In this document: positions 4,266-7,021 of the stretch, in pieces | Layout: every line of letters begins with the position of its first letter | Position numbering within the stretch: position 1 is the stretch's first letter | DNA from: Methyloprofundus sp. | Lineage (GTDB): Bacteria; Pseudomonadota; Gammaproteobacteria; Methylococcales; Methylomonadaceae | Length of the DNA stretch: 7,021 nucleotides | Reading direction: 5' to 3' | Assembly (NCBI GenBank): GCA_013138555.1 | Contig: WTCN01000020.1 | Coordinates: 1 to 7,021, forward strand | The notes under the pieces: generated by a model | What the model was told of the DNA's origin: nothing | What the model saw: the letters and a program-made list of their open reading frames with translations, nothing else | Databases searched by the model: none | Translations under genes and position numbers: made by a program

Positions 4266-6698
4266 TTAACTTTCCCCTTTAGACCGAGGTTGCGGAAATA
4301 TAAAAATTACCGATGCATATAACATCGAAGCCAGCATAATAACGATAGAAAATCCAAACTGCATCGCCAGTAAAACTGCCAGCACAGAACTTATTACCGA
4401 TGCACAGCCATTGATAGCCCATGCCCATGGAATAAGATAGTCGGCATGCCTGGCCAGACTATTTAAAGCCAGCGGCATAGGCATTCCCATAAAAAAAGAC
4501 AGTGGTGCAATCAGGCAAATAGACACAAAAAATCGGATAGGCATTGATAAAGCACTACCCCAGACAAAAACCTCCGGCAATATGAATAAATACCCAAGGC
4601 TAAGCCCAGCTATACAAGTAATAACTAAGTTCACATATAAATGCAGTCCAACCCGCTTATTCAAGTAGTTTGCACAGCCACTGCCGAAACCGGCAAAAAC
4701 CAGAAAAGCAGTTAAAATAGCAGTCGCTGCATAAACTGGATGGTGTAGAAACAAGATAAATTTTTGCATGAAAGCGATTTCAATCATTAGAAAGCCGAGG
4801 CCGATAGCAAAAAAATAACCGAATACGTGCCAACGCTTGATGGGAGCATGAATATTTTTCTTGATGCCTTTTAACCACCACAATGGCAATAAAATTAATA
4901 GGCTACTAGTCAAAACAGCAATGCAAAGGGTTGCAAATACAATCAGGTATCCCGTTTCAATCAGGCTTGCTCCGCCTTTGTGTGACAAGCTAAGTATTTC
5001 TGCTAGCGATGACCAGCGAAAAAAATGCTGAAAATACGGCTTGTCATCGGTCGCTGGCTGTAGATTAAACTTGTATCGCTGTATAAACTGCTGCCTGTCT
5101 TTACTCAGTAAAGCCTGGGTAGACTGATAAAAAAGCGGGGTATCTAACACATTATATAGATTAACCTGTTCAGGCCGAATTTCAGGAGTGTAGACCAGGT
5201 CAAAGTTACGTTTACTGGTGAAAACTTCTGCCTCAAGCATTTCCTGAGGACTTATCATACCGTTCTTGATAATCAAAGTAGCGGTTTGCCAGCTACGAAT
5301 CAGCATCAATTGATGACCGGCTTCGGCGACACCTGAATTATGCAATACCGTTAACGCCGTATTGAAAAGTTTTAGCGTATCGCGAGGCGGCATTTTTAAC
5401 CATCGGGTAATGCTTACATAGCCTCCCGGCTTTAAACGCGATAAATATAATTGTAAAGCCTCAACTGTATATAAATAACTTTCATTCAAGGCGTATAAAC
5501 CTGCAGCCGATGCATTAAATGAGTCAAGCAGGGTTAACTGAATCAGATCATATTTTTGACTATGTGTATTGAGAAAATCACGGCCATCGGCAATATATAC
5601 CGAAACATCAGACTGCTGATAGACATCGCTAACAAAATCACGGTAGTGCAAGCCGGTCTGTTCAACAAGCAGTTTATTTAACTCCACAGCATCGATTTGT
5701 ATGGCATGATTAATTTGCGCCTGTAATACATCGGTACCACTACCAGAACCAATAATCAGAACCCTATTGGCAACTTGCAAATGGTAAGCCAGAGCCGAAG
5801 TTGTCTGGTTTAGATAATCTAACTGTTGTAGATCGTCGGTTTTACGAGTTATCACGCTCATATTATCGGCATCGATAAAAACGCCTAATTGAGGTAAAGG
5901 TTCGCTACCGCTACTAAGACTCATGCCGGGCACATGCCGTAAAGGAATATGATCACTGGCTAACACACTGATCATACCTAAAGGGCTGGATTTTTCTGCT
6001 ATTACGTGGGTACCATTTACCAACAACATCTTCGGTAAACTTTTATAGGGTGATATTTGCAATTGCAGTTGCCATCCAGTCCAGCATAGAAAAACCAGCA
6101 TAAAAACCAGGATAGCAACAAAGTATGCTCTGACTGCTTGTAATTCCACAGCGGCCATAGTAGCAGCAACTAACCCACTCAGGCCAATATAAAATAATGC
6201 CGACTGTGGAAACACAATAGTCATTAACAGCACAAATGCCAGACAACCAACGCCGGCACCTAATAAGTCAGCAGCATATAATCGAGATAACTGTTGCTTA
6301 AAATTTAAAAAGGCCAGACAGATAGCCGCGCCAACAAAAAAGAACGGTAAACTCAGCAACAGAAAAATAAATAGCAGGTAAATCCCCTGCCGCCAGTCCC
6401 AAAGTATTTCTTCTGCATTGAAGGGGATACTTTGTACCCATTGAAAACTGATAATGGTAAACAGACTGAAAAGCAGAATACAGGCAATGTAAACCTGTCG
6501 AAAGTGTTTAATCAACTTGACTTGCAATACCGTCACTACACTGCCACTAAAGCCGTAGCCAAGCAAAGCCAGACCAATTACCATATAGGCAAAATGGTGC
6601 CAGTAGATGATCGAAAACAATCGCATCAACAGTAATTCATAAGTCAGTGCTGTTGCAGACAGCATAGCCAGGGAGATAATCGGCAGACGGGTCATCAT
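4266..6698 (-). CDS. Polytopic membrane protein with spermidine-synthase-like SAM-binding domain
   Basis: This 810-residue protein has three parts. Residues 1-210 hold about seven hydrophobic helices, starting with LPIISLAMLSATALTYELLL. Residues 220-560 form a soluble Rossmann methyltransferase or aminopropyltransferase-like domain: strand-loop VLIIGSGSGTD (313-323, the SAM-binding loop), acidic strand end DAVEL (336-340), IADGRDF (369-375), YDLIQLTLLDSF (383-394) and KPGGY (423-427), closed by TDDKPYF (550-556). Residues 580-800 hold six or seven more helices, including the conserved-looking MGMPMPLALNSLA and IPWAWAINGCASV segments. This layout matches the large membrane proteins annotated as spermidine synthase or fused methyltransferases in proteobacteria; polyamine synthesis is unproven and the glycine loop differs from the usual GGGDG. 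Substrate is unknown. The start is ATG 6698, with AGAGA just upstream; a second ATG follows directly. Its start is 11 bases after the pcm stop, so it is cotranscribed with pcm. Confidence 0.87.
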   Translation of the reverse strand: MMTRLPIISLAMLSATALTYELLLMRLFSIIYWHHFAYMVIGLALLGYGFSGSVVTVLQVKLIKHFRQVYIACILLFSLFTIISFQWVQSIPFNAEEILWDWRQGIYLLFIFLLLSLPFFFVGAAICLAFLNFKQQLSRLYAADLLGAGVGCLAFVLLMTIVFPQSALFYIGLSGLVAATMAAVELQAVRAYFVAILVFMLVFLCWTGWQLQLQISPYKSLPKMLLVNGTHVIAEKSSPLGMISVLASDHIPLRHVPGMSLSSGSEPLPQLGVFIDADNMSVITRKTDDLQQLDYLNQTTSALAYHLQVANRVLIIGSGSGTDVLQAQINHAIQIDAVELNKLLVEQTGLHYRDFVSDVYQQSDVSVYIADGRDFLNTHSQKYDLIQLTLLDSFNASAAGLYALNESYLYTVEALQLYLSRLKPGGYVSITRWLKMPPRDTLKLFNTALTVLHNSGVAEAGHQLMLIRSWQTATLIIKNGMISPQEMLEAEVFTSKRNFDLVYTPEIRPEQVNLYNVLDTPLFYQSTQALLSKDRQQFIQRYKFNLQPATDDKPYFQHFFRWSSLAEILSLSHKGGASLIETGYLIVFATLCIAVLTSSLLILLPLWWLKGIKKNIHAPIKRWHVFGYFFAIGLGFLMIEIAFMQKFILFLHHPVYAATAILTAFLVFAGFGSGCANYLNKRVGLHLYVNLVITCIAGLSLGYLFILPEVFVWGSALSMPIRFFVSICLIAPLSFFMGMPMPLALNSLARHADYLIPWAWAINGCASVISSVLAVLLAMQFGFSIVIMLASMLYASVIFIFPQPRSKGES

Positions 6699-6709
6699 AG
6701 TTCTCTGTG

Positions 6710-7021
6710 TTAATGCCCCCCTGTCACGGGAACAAAGCTCACCGGCAGAATCTGGCGGGTAATAAGTTTATCCTTATCCTGCTTGGTGATCAATAATAAC
6801 TGTTGGGTCATAAACATCGTACCGACCGGAATAATCATACGTCCACCGACTTTAAGTTGCTTGCTTAACGATGGTGGTATGTGGCTGCCCGCTGCCGTAA
6901 CAATGATGGCATCAAATGGCGCATGTTTTTCCCAACCATAATAACCATCGCCAATCTTCACTGTGACATTATCATAACCTAAGCTCGCCAGCCTTTCTTT
7001 AGCTGCCAGTCCCAAAGGCTC
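6710..7021 (-). CDS. pcm: Protein-L-isoaspartate O-methyltransferase, C-terminal part (cut by window edge)
   Basis: The last 103 residues are visible and the frame runs off the right end, so the start lies beyond the window; family members are about 210-220 residues. The enzyme uses SAM to methylate L-isoaspartyl residues in damaged proteins so that they can revert to aspartate. It is usually cytoplasmic. Visible family features are EPLGLAAKERLASLGYDNV at the start of the window, then IGDGYYGW, the strand FDAIIVTAAGSHIPPSL, QLKVGGRMIIPVG and the C-terminal VSFVPVTGG. The SAM-binding glycine loop (before EPL) is outside the window. The gene ends 11 bases before the next minus-strand gene, so the two form an operon. 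Confidence 0.93.
   Translation of the reverse strand, partial: EPLGLAAKERLASLGYDNVTVKIGDGYYGWEKHAPFDAIIVTAAGSHIPPSLSKQLKVGGRMIIPVGTMFMTQQLLLITKQDKDKLITRQILPVSFVPVTGGH

Noticed and set aside
6043..6635. Short open frames on both strands within the large membrane protein gene
   Set aside because: They overlap a continuous 810-codon gene with recognisable domains and have no independent support.

Overview
The window looks like an accessory stretch of a gammaproteobacterial chromosome with moderate to low GC. An aquatic, methanotroph-like (Methylococcales-type) host is my guess from gene content and from the GTAG-type REP palindrome; nothing here proves the genus. Clues are the subtype I-F CRISPR repeat, an AdeT-like solute-binding protein, a Pcm methyltransferase, and a membrane protein carrying a spermidine-synthase-like domain.

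Positions 1-205 hold the leader-distal end of a subtype I-F CRISPR array: four repeats and three 32-bp spacers, with no cas genes in view. The last repeat abuts the 3' part of a DUF4336 gene that has no 5' end. That remnant (208-709) is also split by a 191-bp non-autonomous element (320-510) with terminal inverted repeats and a near-perfect 8-bp target duplication. Removing the element plus one copy of the duplication restores the reading frame exactly. Inside the element is a perfect 32+32-bp inverted repeat, a head-to-head pair of GTAG-type REP units. Positions 1-709 are therefore a layered record of rearrangement with no intact gene.

Positions 710-1129 are non-coding apart from a probable intrinsic terminator (822-850). 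A plus-strand pair follows: a 346-aa alpha-helical exported protein (1130-2170), possibly related to TRAP T-components, and an AdeT-like periplasmic solute-binding protein (2322-3331). The second gene is broken by a one-base frameshift near 3000. No TRAP permease gene is present. A 307-base region with a strong bulged hairpin separates these from a small secreted four-cysteine protein of unknown function (3639-4157).

The right half is on the minus strand. A pcm gene (protein L-isoaspartate O-methyltransferase, cut by the window edge) is followed after 9-11 bases by an 810-residue polytopic membrane protein with a central SAM-binding, spermidine-synthase-like domain. The two are almost certainly cotranscribed. 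This unit converges on the secreted-protein gene, and the 108 bases between them contain three hairpins.

I did not find an obviously new defence system. The most distinctive items are the CRISPR array fused to a gutted gene, the exactly reversible small element, and the pairing of two SAM-dependent enzymes in the pcm operon.
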